A stretch of 64,000 bases of DNA. It comes from Malania oleifera. Lineage: Eukaryota > Streptophyta > Magnoliopsida > Santalales > Ximeniaceae. The stretch is from the NCBI RefSeq assembly GCF_029873635.1, contig NC_080428.1, forward strand, positions 64,351,957 through 64,415,956, given 5' to 3'. Below the pieces are notes generated by a model, which made no database searches, was not told where the DNA came from, and saw only the letters and a list, made by a program, of their open reading frames with translations. Of the stretch, positions 40,928-52,337 are shown piece by piece; position 1 is the stretch's first letter, and the number at the start of each line of letters is the position of its first letter. The position numbers and the translations under genes are program-made.

Positions 40928-43496
40928 TGTGACGCCCCGAAACCCGCCAAGTGGGGCCCGGGTGCCACATGTTCCAATCACCTGTATATGATACAATAAT
41001 TAACATGCACACAACGGAACATAAATAAATAACCTCCAATAAATACTAGAGTTCTATATAACAGCCCATAAACGAATACTACAACATCCAGATATCTGTA
41101 TCCACAACTAATATTTAAAACATAACCTAGTACAAATATATCTGTATATATATACAGTATCTCACAATATCCGAAAAAGAAACCACCAAAAACACAATCC
41201 CAGTCTAGGCCTTCAAACCCGATCTCCAGAAGAACCTGAAAAATTGTTAATCCACTAGGGTGAGACACTTCTCAGTAAGGGTGGAATAAATTATAACAGT
41301 GTGTGACAAATGAGTTTTGAGATTTACATATTAAAATAAACTGCTTCTCACATAATATCAATAACAACTGAGAAAATGTACCATTAATAACATCCCTAAC
41401 ATCTAATATCATACACACATCCAATATACAGAAGTACATAATTTTTATGCTGGCGAAAGTCCCCAAGGATAGGGAAGATTACCCATCCATACAAGTAGCT
41501 TCCCTCTGCTCTGGTACTAAAAACTACCTACCAGAGCACTCACCTTACTTAGTAAGCCCTCAGGTGAAGTATTACCTCGCCGCCAATACACACATCTTTA
41601 TTATTTTAAAGGAAAAGGTTTCCGAGGATTGGGATGTCTACCCGCCCATACAAGTAGCATCCCTTTGCACTGATACCAAGAAACTACCTAACAGAGCACT
41701 CTTCTTTCTCAGCAAGCCCCGGGTGGTATGTTTACCTCGCCGCATGCACACACATGCATTCACAATATGCTATACCATTATTTTTATGCTATAATTAAAT
41801 TCACATACGCACTACACATCCATATAGGAATCATGCATCTCATACTTCATCTTCCAATGTCCTCAGTATGTGGTCCACATAAAGCAACTGTGTACATGTC
41901 AGTACGTGGTCCACACAGGCACCTACGTACTTCTTATCTACACGTGGCCCACACAGGCGCCACTACCCACACAGGGTACATAACATGGCCCACACAGGCA
42001 CCATTATCCACACAAGATATAACGTAGCCCACGCAGACACCACTCCAGCTTTCGCAACACATGGGCCACACAAGCACCACTATTCACCAATATCCAATCC
42101 CCATGACCTACTTGTCATACATCAGTAGAACAAGCTCCTCGACCTGCCAATGTCCTTCCCCATATAAATTACAATATGACGAGCTCCTCAACCTGCCAAC
42201 GTCATATCACGATTTATATCTAGGCAATATAACAACCTCCTCATGCAAACGTTATATTGAGATGCATACAAATAACCCTACCAGTTAGTTCACACAAACG
42301 CATCAATGCATTTCCACATAGGAATCCAACAGATCAATTCATTTCCCACACAGTATCCCAACAAATCAATACATTTCCACACAGGAGTCAAACATAACAA
42401 TTCATTCATCAAGTCATAATCATTCCAAACACCCCTATATGCAAACTCAAATACTACAGTAATTCATATTCAATTTATTAGGAAAAATTACTCCTATGTC
42501 ACACGAATTCAATATCATATGCAATTATCCCAATATAAACCTTAAACAATATCATCATTTTCTAGTACTCAAACGATTCTAAAAATCATATAGATAAATA
42601 TTAAATTTCATACGATCGTAAATAATCAATTCACCTTAATAAAACACTGATATAATTTTATTCCTCCTTACCTGATTTCTTGAACCACGCCTGCAGGGCT
42701 CTCAAGATTATACCCGCAGCGCTCACCTGAGCCCTAATTCGATCAAATCAACCCCAATAAAATATTATTTTAACATTTCCTAATTTACAATAATTAAATA
42801 ATAATTAATTTCTAAATAACTCATTTATCCTAATTTTGGGCTATTTCTACAACGACCCCACGAGAAATCCGTTCCATTAGATTTGTAGAGAATCATCCCT
42901 AGATTCTCGTGGTGGTGCTCGATCGTCAATTTGGTTTAAAATTTAAGAAAAATTGAGATATGAATGAGAATTTACCTTACCCCAGGAGATATGCCCACAT
43001 TACTCCTACAACAAATCCACTTCGGTAGATATATCGGTGGTGGAGAATGGAGTCTATTGGTATTTTCGGATTTTCAATTGAACGAGAATCCGCCGTGAAA
43101 TCATAAAGAGAAGAGGAGTGGAGAGCGTGAGCTGAGAGAGTTTTTTTTTTTTTTCCTTTTTTCTTTCTTTCTTTCCCTTTCTTTCCTGTTCTACGTGAAT
43201 CCCTTTTTTTTTTTTTTGCTTCTCCTCTTCCTGCTTGCTGCAGGAAACTTAGCCTTTAAGTTTCCCCTTTTTTTTTTTTCTCTCTCCTTTATCTCTTACT
43301 TTTACTTTTATATATACTTATATATCTATACTTACATATATACTTATATATATATATATCCTTATATGTATTTAAATATACATATATATATATATATCCA
43401 AAATCCTCAAATTTCTTAATTTAATTAATTTTCTTAATAATAATTAATTAATTAATAATAATTTTTTTTAATTAATTTTTTTTTTGGGTCGTTACA
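40928..43496 (-). repeat. Gyp-5 3' LTR
   Basis: On the plus strand TGTGACGCCC...GTCGTTACA, 2569 bp. In the minus orientation it has the CTTACTGAG...CTCACCC block at 41279-41258, hairpin modules at about 41460-41700 and a CCTGTGTGGGCC array at about 41860-42080. Common-loop hairpins lie at 42174-42258, and donor-like sites at about 42667 and 42978. (TA)n microsatellites occupy 43300-43400. Confidence 0.88.
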
Positions 43497-43892
43497 TTCT
43501 CCCCTCCTAAAAAGAATTTCATCCTCGAAATTTGCTAATAAATTATAGAACAACGAATCAACTGAACATTTAAATCCTCAATTGAAACATCAAACAACTA
43601 GCTTATCCCAAAATCAACCTAACCCTCAAGTTCTAATTTTGAGTTCCAGTCTCTCCGCTCAGAAACATCACCGTCAACATATTTACCGTGATTTTCTAAA
43701 ACTGGCCGGATTCAGAAACTCACAAAAGTCCATCAAGGGATTTCTGCCTCTAAGCTACGAAACAAAACTTAAAATCTCCTAACAATATCCTAATCTACCC
43801 ATTCATATCCTTATCCTTATTCGTACCTATACTTCGGTATTAATCAATCCTAAAGTCTACAAAATCTATAACCTAATGCTCTGATACCACAA
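43497..43892 (-). other. Gyp-5 interior: primer site, leader and polypurine tract only
   Basis: Minus strand: TGGTATCAGAGC (43889-43878), then leader. The leader includes AAATCCCTTGATGGACTTTT and the GTTGACGG motif as in Gyp-3 and Gyp-2. It then ends AATTTCGAGGATGAAATTC and AGGAGGGGAGAA against the LTR. Everything needed in cis for replication is present and everything encoding protein is absent. Confidence 0.88.
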
Positions 43893-46253
43893 TGTGACGC
43901 TTCGAAACCCGCCAAGTGGGGTCTAGGTGTCACGTGTTCCAATCACCTGTATCTGATACCATAATTAACATGCAAGCAACAGAACATAAATAAATAATCT
44001 CCAATAAATACCAGAGTTCTATATAACAGCCCAAAAACGAATACTACAACATCTAGATATCTGTATCCACAACTAGTATTTAAAACATAACCTAGTACAA
44101 ATATATCTATATATATATATATATATATACTAGTATTTCACAATATCCCAAAAAGAAACCACCAAAAACACAATCCCAGTCTAGGCCTTCAAACCCGATC
44201 TCCAGAAGAACCTGAAAAATTGTTAATCCACTAGGGTGAGACACTTCTCAGTAAGGGTAGAATAAATTATAACAGTGTGTGACAAATGAGTTTTAATACT
44301 TACATATCAAAATAAACTGCTTCTCACATAATATTAATAACAACTGAGAAAATGTACAATTAATAACATCCCCGACATCTAATATCATACACACATCCAA
44401 TATGCACAAGTACATAATTTTTATGTAAGCGAAAGTTCCCAAGGATAGGGAAGATTACCCGCCTATACAAATAGCTTCCCTCTGCTCTGGTACTAAAAAC
44501 TACCTATCAGAGCACTCACCTTACTCAGTAAGCTCAGGTGAAGTATTACCTCGCCGCCAGTACACACATCTTTATTATTTTAAAGGCGAAGGTTTCTGAG
44601 GATCGGGATGTCTACCCGCCCATACAAGTAGCATCTTTTTGCACTGATACCAAGAAACTAACTAACAGAGCACTCGCCCTTCTTAACAAGCCCCCGGTGG
44701 TATGTTTACCTCGCTGTATGCACACACATGCATTCACAATATGCTATACCATTATTTTTATGCTATAATTAAATTCACATGCGTACAACACATCCACACA
44801 GGAATCATGCATCTCATACTTCATCTTCCATTGTCCTCAGTGCGTGGCCCACACAAAGCAACTGCGTACATGTCAGTACGTGGCCCACATAGGCACCTAC
44901 GTACTTCTTATCTACACGTGGCCCACACTGGCGCCACTACCCACACAAGGTACACAACATGGCCCACACAAGCGCCATCATCCACACAGGATATAACGTA
45001 GCCCACACAGGCACCACTCCAGCTTCCGCAACACGTGACCCACACAGGCACCACTATTCACCAGTATCCAATCCCCATGACCTACCCATTATATATGAGT
45101 AGAACAAGCTCCTCAACCTGCCAATGTCTTTCCCCATATAAATTACTGTATAACAAGCTAATTAACCTACCAACATCATATCATGATTTATATCTAGGCA
45201 ATATAACAATCTCCTCATGCCAACGTTATATTGAGATGCATACGAATAACCCCACTAGTTAGTTCACACAGACGCATCAATGCATTTCCACACAAGAATT
45301 CAATAAATCAATTCATTTCTCACACAGTATCCCAATAGATCAATACATTTCCACACAGAAGTCAAACATAACAATTCATTCATCATATCATAATCATTCC
45401 AAACACCCCCATATGTAAACCCAAATACTACAGTAATTCATATTCAATTTATTAGGAAAAATTACTCCTATGTCACACGAATTTAATATCATATGCAATT
45501 ATCCCAAATATAAATCTTAAACAATATCATCATTTTCTAGTACTCAGATGGTTCTAAAAATCATATAGATAAATAATAAATTTCATACGATCGTAAATAA
45601 TCGGTTCACCTTAATAAAATATTGATATAATTTTATTCCCCCTTACCTGATTTCCTGAACCACGCCTGCAGGGCTCCCAAGATTATACCTGCAGAGCTCA
45701 TCCGAGCCTTGATTTAATCAAATCAACCCCAATAAAATATTATTTTAACATTTCCTAATTTACAATAATTAAATAATAATTAATTTTTAAATAACCCATT
45801 TATCCTAATTTTGGGCTATTTCTACAACGACCCCACGAGAAATCCGTTCCACTAGATTTGTAGAGAATCATCCCTAGATTCTCGTGGTAGTGCTCGATCG
45901 TCAATTTGGCTTAAAATTTAAGAAAAATTGAGGTAAGAATGAGAATTTGCCTTATCCCATGAGATATGCCCACATTGCTCCTACGACAAATCCACTTCGG
46001 TAGATATATAGGTGGCAGAGAATGGAGTCTAGTGGTATTTTCGAATTTTCAATTGGACGAGAATCCGCCGCAAAATCGTAAAGAGAAGAGGAGTGAAGAG
46101 TGTGAGCTAAAAGCGTTTTTTTTTTTTTCTTTCCTTTTTTCTTTCTTTCTTTCCTGTGCTGCAGGAAACTTAGCCTTTAAGTTTCCCCTTTTTTTTTCTC
46201 TCTCCTTTATCTCTTACTTTTACTTTTATATATACTTATATATCTATACTTAC

Positions 46254-46289
<36 letters not shown>

Positions 46290-46426
46290 CCTTATATGTA
46301 TTTAAATATACATACATATATATATATATATCCAAAATTCTCAAAATTATTAATTTAATTAATTTTATTAATAATAATAATTTATTTTAATTAAATTTTT
46401 AAAAAAATTTTTTTTGAGTCGTTACA
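43893..46426 (-). repeat. Gyp-5 5' LTR
   Basis: On the plus strand TGTGACGCTT...GTCGTTACA, 2534 bp, collinear with the other copy. It carries the CTTACTGAG block at 44255-44234 and the hairpin AATATAAC...GTTATATT near 45200-45235. Microsatellites (TA)n lie at about 44106-44130 and 46255-46335. Confidence 0.88.
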
Positions 46427-47401
46427 CTGGAAGCCTCCTCTATATGGTCGAGGAGTAGCCACTACCGCTGGCGGTGCCTGGTAGTTCCTCGCAATATGCC
46501 CAGGCTGATGGCACTGATAGCAAACAACCTCTCTCGCTCGGCACTCCCTTAGGTGCCTCATCAAACATCTGGGACAATGAGGGGGCATCTGTCTACCCTG
46601 TACTGCTTGCTCTCCTCCTCTCTGTCGTCGTCCCCTTCTGCTATCATATCTTTTCCATGGCCCTCGACTGGGCCCTACCTGAAAATCAGAAGGTGCGTGC
46701 CTCTTCCTCTAGCTCTAGGCTGCTGCGCCTCTCTGTATGCTGCTTTCAATCACCGCAGCCCTGTCCACTATCTTTGAGAAAGTCTGAGCTCGGAAACCTA
46801 CCACCTGCTCATACAGGTTTTGCCTCAAGCTCTCTTCAAACTCCCTTGCCTTCCTCTCCTCATCTGGCACCATATACAGGGCGAACCGGGACAATTCAAC
46901 AAACCTCACTGCGTACTGCTGCACTGTCATAGACCCCTGTGTCAGATATAGAAACTCTAACACCTTTGCGTTCCTGACCATAGCGGGAAAGTACCGCTCG
47001 AAGAAAATCTCCCTAAAGCGACTCCATGTCATCACTATAGGATCCAGCCTCTGCTCCTCCAGTACTCTCACTGACCTCCACTAGCGCTTTGCCTCTCCAG
47101 TCAATTTAAATGTGGCAAATAACACCCTTTGCTCATCTATACATGAGAGGACTGCCAGTATGTCCTCTATATCCTGAACCCAGTTCTCTGCTATCAGTGG
47201 GTCCGCTCCTCTAACGAAAGACGGGGGTCGCATACGCGTGAACTGCTCGATCGTGCAACTCCACTCCCCCGGGCTCCTAGACATCTCAGCCATCACCTGC
47301 TGAGTAATGCTACGCAACACTGCGTCAGGGTCTGCACCACCCATACTGGAAGGCCCTACTCCATCACATCCCGTATTCGTGTTGCTGTTTCCCGGATCCA
47401 T
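46427..47401 (-). pseudogene. gag: Gyp-4 gag
   Basis: ATG at 47401 preceded by a strong acceptor-like TTTCCTTTGCAG. Minus strand: [53 protein letters not shown], then TAG (47083-47081) at an expected Trp. The same frame continues with MTWSRFREIFFERYFP and TQGSMTVQQYAVRFVELS. Two TAG codons lie near 46717-46709. Tandem knuckles follow: CPRCLMRHLREC and CYQCHQPGHIARNY, in which the last Cys of the second knuckle is Tyr. The frame is then cut by Gyp-5. With only three stops, this is the least damaged gag here. Confidence 0.88.
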
Positions 47402-47770
47402 CCTGCAAAGGAAATAGCTAATCTCAGCATACAATCACTATCACACAACCCATACACCGCTATAACTCATAAATTACTCTTCTATCCATATCCTTAAACC
47501 CCATTTAGGATTCACCCCTACCACTCAAAAACAAGACCCAGCGGTAGTATCCATGGTTTTCCTGAAATGGTCACCCCAGGAAAAACACAGAAACAACCAT
47601 GGTACTCCTGTCTCTAGGCTGTAAGATATAACCCTAAATTCTCACCTCATCCTTAAACAACCACTAACTCATATTTCAATCTACCTATCTCCTATTTTCC
47701 TCAAAGTCCACTCCTATACTCTGGTATTGTATTCCGCTATTTACTAAAGTCTACAGAACCTAACAACCTA
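47402..47770 (-). other. Gyp-4 leader
   Basis: Minus-strand leader between primer site and gag. It contains paired CCATGG phrases (around 47550 and 47600) in place of the GACGG motifs of the other leaders, and ends in the polypyrimidine-CAG acceptor at 47414-47403. Confidence 0.65.
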
Positions 47771-47783
47771 GGCTCTGATACCA
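47771..47783 (-). promoter_or_regulatory. Gyp-4 primer binding site
   Basis: Minus strand TGGTATCAGAGCC, a perfect Met-tRNA complement three bases from the LTR. Confidence 0.92.
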
Positions 47784-47786
47784 AAC

Positions 47787-50574
47787 TGTGACGCCCCGAT
47801 TTTTGTACACTTTTTTTTATTCAATAATAAATTAATTAATTAAATATTCACGCGTCATCCATAACATTTACAAATCGGCCACGTCAACAACCCTACTACC
47901 ATTCATACGACCTAACCCGCACTGGATACCAGGTAAAAAGTTATTTTATTTATATAACCTAACAGCGGAAGACAGTATATTTATATCATCCAGAATACAA
48001 TATCCAGAGTATCAACATACACATTTACACAATACTCTCTCATACCCAAAAACAATACAACTATAGGGAATCACACCTCCCTAGTTCAAACTCACCCTCT
48101 ATGTCAGGGTCCCGGTTCCCTATGATCACGGAACTCTATCACCCGGTCTATCCTTGTTCCCTGAAAAATTTAGTTAATTTGGGTAAGACACATTTCAGTA
48201 AAAAGGAATAAATTATTTACAGTGTGTGGCTATATGAGTTTAATTATAACATGCTTTACTTTTCAAACCATCGTTTCATCTGAGAAAATACACTGATATA
48301 CACATTCTCATACTTATATAGATATACAACACAAGCTTTTATAAGCTTTAAAACCATTTCTTAAATTCAATAATTTCAACACATAATTATCCACGAAGTT
48401 TCCGAGAATAAGGAAGATTACCCGCTTATACAGGTAGCTTCCCTCTGCCCAAACACGTTATGCATCCGGGCATGGCCACATCTGATACCTATCAGGGCAC
48501 TCACCTTACTCAGTAAGCCCTCAGGCGGAGAGTTTCACTTCGCCTCAATTATTTATGTCATTAACTCACAAAGTTCATTTATCATATTTAACATTCTTTA
48601 TTTCTCAATTTCCATTCTTTCTTTCATTTCTCATTTTAGCCAATTTTATCATTCTTTCACTTTCCGTTTCCAATTTTACTTTCCGGCTCATGAGTATCCT
48701 TGGTATCAAATACCAACATCGTGTCTATAACTCATGGCCACCCTGAGGATCTTTCTATCCATGCCATGCTTCCCCCCATGGTCAAGGTTGTGCAACCCGA
48801 AGGTTGGATCTAATCATGGTTGGCCAACCCGGTTAGATCAAATATCATATCACATATCGCGTCTGTAGTATGACTGGTCAGCCTATAACCCTGATCCGGA
48901 CTCAGGGGGCCCAACAACCCTACAAAATGGCTCAGTCGATTGTCACGCCACACACTCCAAGAGTCCGTGTGGTTGCAGTAACACCACTAGCAACGGTACC
49001 GTACTCAATATCATAACCATCCATCAGGGTTCACTACCACATACCCGTAATCATTAAACGGCATTGATATTTCATCAATCATATTCCAGTATATCATAAT
49101 TCAGTTCAATATAAATATTCTCATCATTTTCTGTGCACATTTCATCATCTCGTAATAACATATATCGTATTTCACGTATTTTTCATATTTTCCCAAAATA
49201 CTCATATCAATAATTTGTACAAACTCATTTCTCATGCAAATAATTTCTACTCATAAATAAATGCCACATTTCATTATTTTCCACTAATCATATCAATCAT
49301 TCTCATTTCAATATTTTCTCAGAAAATACTCATTGTTATATTTCACATTTTTCAACACATGTCATGTGCCACACAATTTTTATCTAATATTCATAACATA
49401 TTATTTTCACACTCCAAAATATCACAATTTAAAATCACTCAAATGCCACACAATTTATCTGATATTTATATCGTTATAACTTTCAGACAAAATACCATAA
49501 GCACATTTTCATATATTAATTTAAACAATAATTCTAAAAATATTACTATAATTGATTCCCCTTACCTGACTTACTGAGAGACTCGTTAACACCCAGATTC
49601 TACGCCCTTGGCGCCTGAAATTCAACTCCTAAAATTTACATTTTCCTCAGATTAATTAACTAATTTCCCCCAAAACAATACTCAACTAACTTTCCTTATG
49701 CTCCATATACCTCAAATTAATATTTAAACTAACATTTAACAGCCTCACTTAATTTTTTGAATTTTACCTGCGGGTCTCAAAATTACACCCACGGCGCTCA
49801 CTCAGGTCCTAAATTTCAGAAATCCTACTTTAATATCAGATGCTCAATATTTTAGCATTTATAAATTAATACTAATTAATTAAAAATAAGCTCCTTAATA
49901 ACTCCCATACCCCAAATTTGGGGTTTTGCCCATGACGACCCCACGAGAATTCCGTCCCGCTAGACTTGTAGAGAATCATCCCTAGATTCTCGTGGTGGTG
50001 TTAGTTTATTGATTGGGTTTATAATTTGCAAGAAATTAAAGAAAAAGGGAAAATTGGCTTACCCCAGGAGATACGTCTACGCCGCTCCTACCACCAATCC
50101 GCTCCGGTAGAAATGACAGCAATGGAGAATGGAGTCCAGCGGCATTTTTCGATTTTCGATTGGACGAAAATCTATCACGAAATCGAGGAGAGAGGGAGAG
50201 AGAATGAGAGGAGAGAGAAAATGTCTGTGTGCAAGCAGAAAAGAAGAAGAAAAGAGGAAGAAGAAGAAGAAGAAGAAAGAAAAGAAGCAACAACAAAAAA
50301 AAAAAAACCTCCTGAAGCTTCAAAGAAGCTTCAGGAGACAGTAATAATAATAATAATAATATTTTTAATTAATATTAATAATAATATAATTTATTAATAA
50401 AAATTTTTTTTTTTACTTTTTTTTCCTTTTTTTAAAAAAATCCGATTAATTAATTAAATTTGTTTATTTGTTTATTTTTATTTTATAATTTTTTTATTCT
50501 TTTTATTTTTTTTTTTACTTTTTTATTTTGGAATCACTCCACTAATCTTCAATATCCCTTTTTGGGGTTATTAC
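47787..50574 (-). repeat. Gyp-4 5' LTR
   Basis: On the plus strand TGTGACGCCC...GGGGTTATTAC, about 2788 bp; the final A of the expected ACA is replaced at the junction. Minus-strand donor-like sites: GGGGTAAGCC at about 50064, GCAGGTAAAA at 49770 and TCAGGTAAGG at 49569. A hairpin module lies near 48400-48510. A perfect 13-bp inverted repeat at 50309-50337 is absent from the 3' copy. It has no GTCGAC array in U3, unlike the other gypsy LTRs. Confidence 0.87.
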
Positions 50575-50585
50575 GGTCTCTCTCT

Positions 50586-50629
<44 letters not shown>

Positions 50630-51520
50630 GCTCGGCCTAATGTGCACCGATTGGAGAACGAAAAATACCCCTGGGTTCCATTCTCCACCACCGACATTTT
50701 AACCGGAATGGATTTGTCGTAGGAGCGTCATAGGCACCACTCCTTGGATAAGGTAATCTCTCTCTCTCCTCAATTATTCTCAAATCTTTAGCCAAATCAA
50801 CGATCGGACACCACCATGGGGTCCTAGCATCGATCCTCGTCATTTTAGTCGGGGCGGATTTTTAATTTGGGTTTCCTAAGCACTACTCTAAGGTTAGGGT
50901 AAGGATAATGAAATTATATCTATTAATTATTTTTAAAGTTTAATTGGCTAATGGGAGTGTGTGGGCCTAGGAAACATTAAAATAAATATTATACTGGGGT
51001 TAAGTTAATTGAATTGGGAAAAATGTAATTTCATGGTTTTGAGTTCCTAATGCCGCGGGCGTGAATTTAGGGATTTTAGCAAGCCTCTCAGTAAGTAGGT
51101 AAGAGAAATAAATTATAATAGTTATTTTTGAAAACTACTGGTTAAGTAAATATATGAAAATGAGATTATAATATATTCACTATGATAATTATAATATGAT
51201 TATCAGGTGAAAAATTGTGTGGCATGAGGGATTTTGAAATAATAAATTTATAGTGGAAAAGCGTTAGAAATTGAGAAATGTGTTTTGTATTGAGAAATGA
51301 TATTATGTTATAGTATGGAAATATTTTACTCAGATGTGAAAATATGAGAAACCTAGCATTGTTATGTATATATATACATGTATATTTTACTGAGGAATGA
51401 TAACAGTAATATACTGATGAGTATTTTTTGAGAAATGATGAATTGTGAAACAGAGGTGTATTTTACTCGGTAATGATAAATATGTTATACATATATGTTT
51501 TCATTGAGAAACGATAAAAT

Positions 51521-51564
<44 letters not shown>

Positions 51565-52337
51565 TAAATGAAATGATGAGAGATGTGTTATACAGATATG
51601 CGAAATGAAATATACTGGTATGAGATGAGAATTGTGTAGAAATGATTTAAATTAAACAGGAATAATAGAATGATACAAAAATGATGTGAACTATACTGAC
51701 ATGTTGAGATATATTGATATAATGGATTGTGAATACTGAAATGTGGAAATGAGAACCTTGATGAACAAGGGTAATTCCGAGAGCACAGTATCATTGCTAG
51801 CATTGTGTTAATGCAACCACACGACTTGTATAGCGTGTGGCGTGGTAGTCAATTGGGCCAGTGTGAAGGGTTGTGTTGTCCCTCGAAGTCTAGACTAAGT
51901 GTGGGCAAGCCAATCGTACTACAGATATGTTCACTATTTTGATATAATCGGGCAGGCCAACCGCGGTTAAATCCAGCAATCTGGCCGCACAACCCGGTCA
52001 TGTGGGGTGAATACATTGACGATGTGAATATCCTTAGGGTAGCCATGAGCTATAGACATGATGTGCAAAATATATTGGTGGATGCTCATGAGTTAGGGAA
52101 TGATATGAAAGTGAAAAGTGGAATGAATAGCCCTAGGTTACAAACATGACGTGCTATATGTTGGTGGACACCCAAGGGCTGGAAAATGTGAATATGAATA
52201 GAAATGAGAGAATGTGAATTACTATGAGAAATGTACAGCCGTGTGTTATAGACATGACGTGCTATATGATGGTGGACACCCACAAGCTAGGAAATGTGAA
52301 AATGAATATAGGAAATGAAAGATTATGATGGAATTGG
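50575..52337 (+). repeat. Gyp-6: gypsy LTR fragment, plus orientation
   Basis: Starts inside a (CT)n run and continues with the downstream LTR sequence typical of this group: ATCGACGATCGGACACCACC-like phrase near 50800, donor-like TTAGGGTAAGG at 50893 and CGGCCGCACAACCCGG-type block near 51983. No U3, primer site or coding DNA accompanies it, and both ends are breakpoints. A unit of about 100 bp containing ACATGACGTGCTATATG is repeated three times at 52040-52300, two copies with complementary flanks. (AT)n at 51525-51560. Confidence 0.75.

Larger units (their letters stand above)
40928..46426 (-). mobile_element. Gyp-5: minimal LTR element with no coding capacity, nested in Gyp-4
   Basis: Two long LTRs (left 40928-43496, right 43893-46426) enclose only 396 bp containing, on the minus strand, a Met-tRNA primer site, a leader and a polypurine tract, but no ORF. 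Gyp-4 gag continues on the right and Gyp-4 protease on the left, so it is a genuine insertion. Flanks on the minus strand read TCCAG before and ACTAG after, so the target duplication is imperfect (decayed or CCAG/CTAG). The LTRs look about nine-tenths identical by eye, with mostly transition differences. The size class fits none of the usual labels (TRIM: short LTRs; LARD: long interior). Confidence 0.88.
35436..50574 (-). mobile_element. Gyp-4: Ty3/gypsy chromovirus, interrupted by Gyp-5
   Basis: On the minus strand the order is 5' LTR (50574 to 47787), primer site, gag, [Gyp-5], protease, RT, RNase H, integrase with chromodomain-like tail, polypurine tract, 3' LTR (37179 to 35436, cut at its U5 end). 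Gyp-5 sits between the nucleocapsid end of gag and the protease. The 3' LTR lacks about 960 bp relative to the 5' LTR. Gag-pol is mostly in one frame per domain with relatively few stops, making this the best preserved gypsy coding region here. Confidence 0.92.

Noticed and set aside
43195..43419. Phe/Leu-rich and Tyr/Ile-rich ORFs (also 46139-46358)
   Set aside because: Translate poly-T and (TA)n microsatellites of the Gyp-5 LTRs.
50026..50397. Plus-strand Lys/Glu-rich ORF of 123 codons (and the antisense Leu/Phe-rich one)
   Set aside because: Low-complexity purine run in the Gyp-4 LTR leader.
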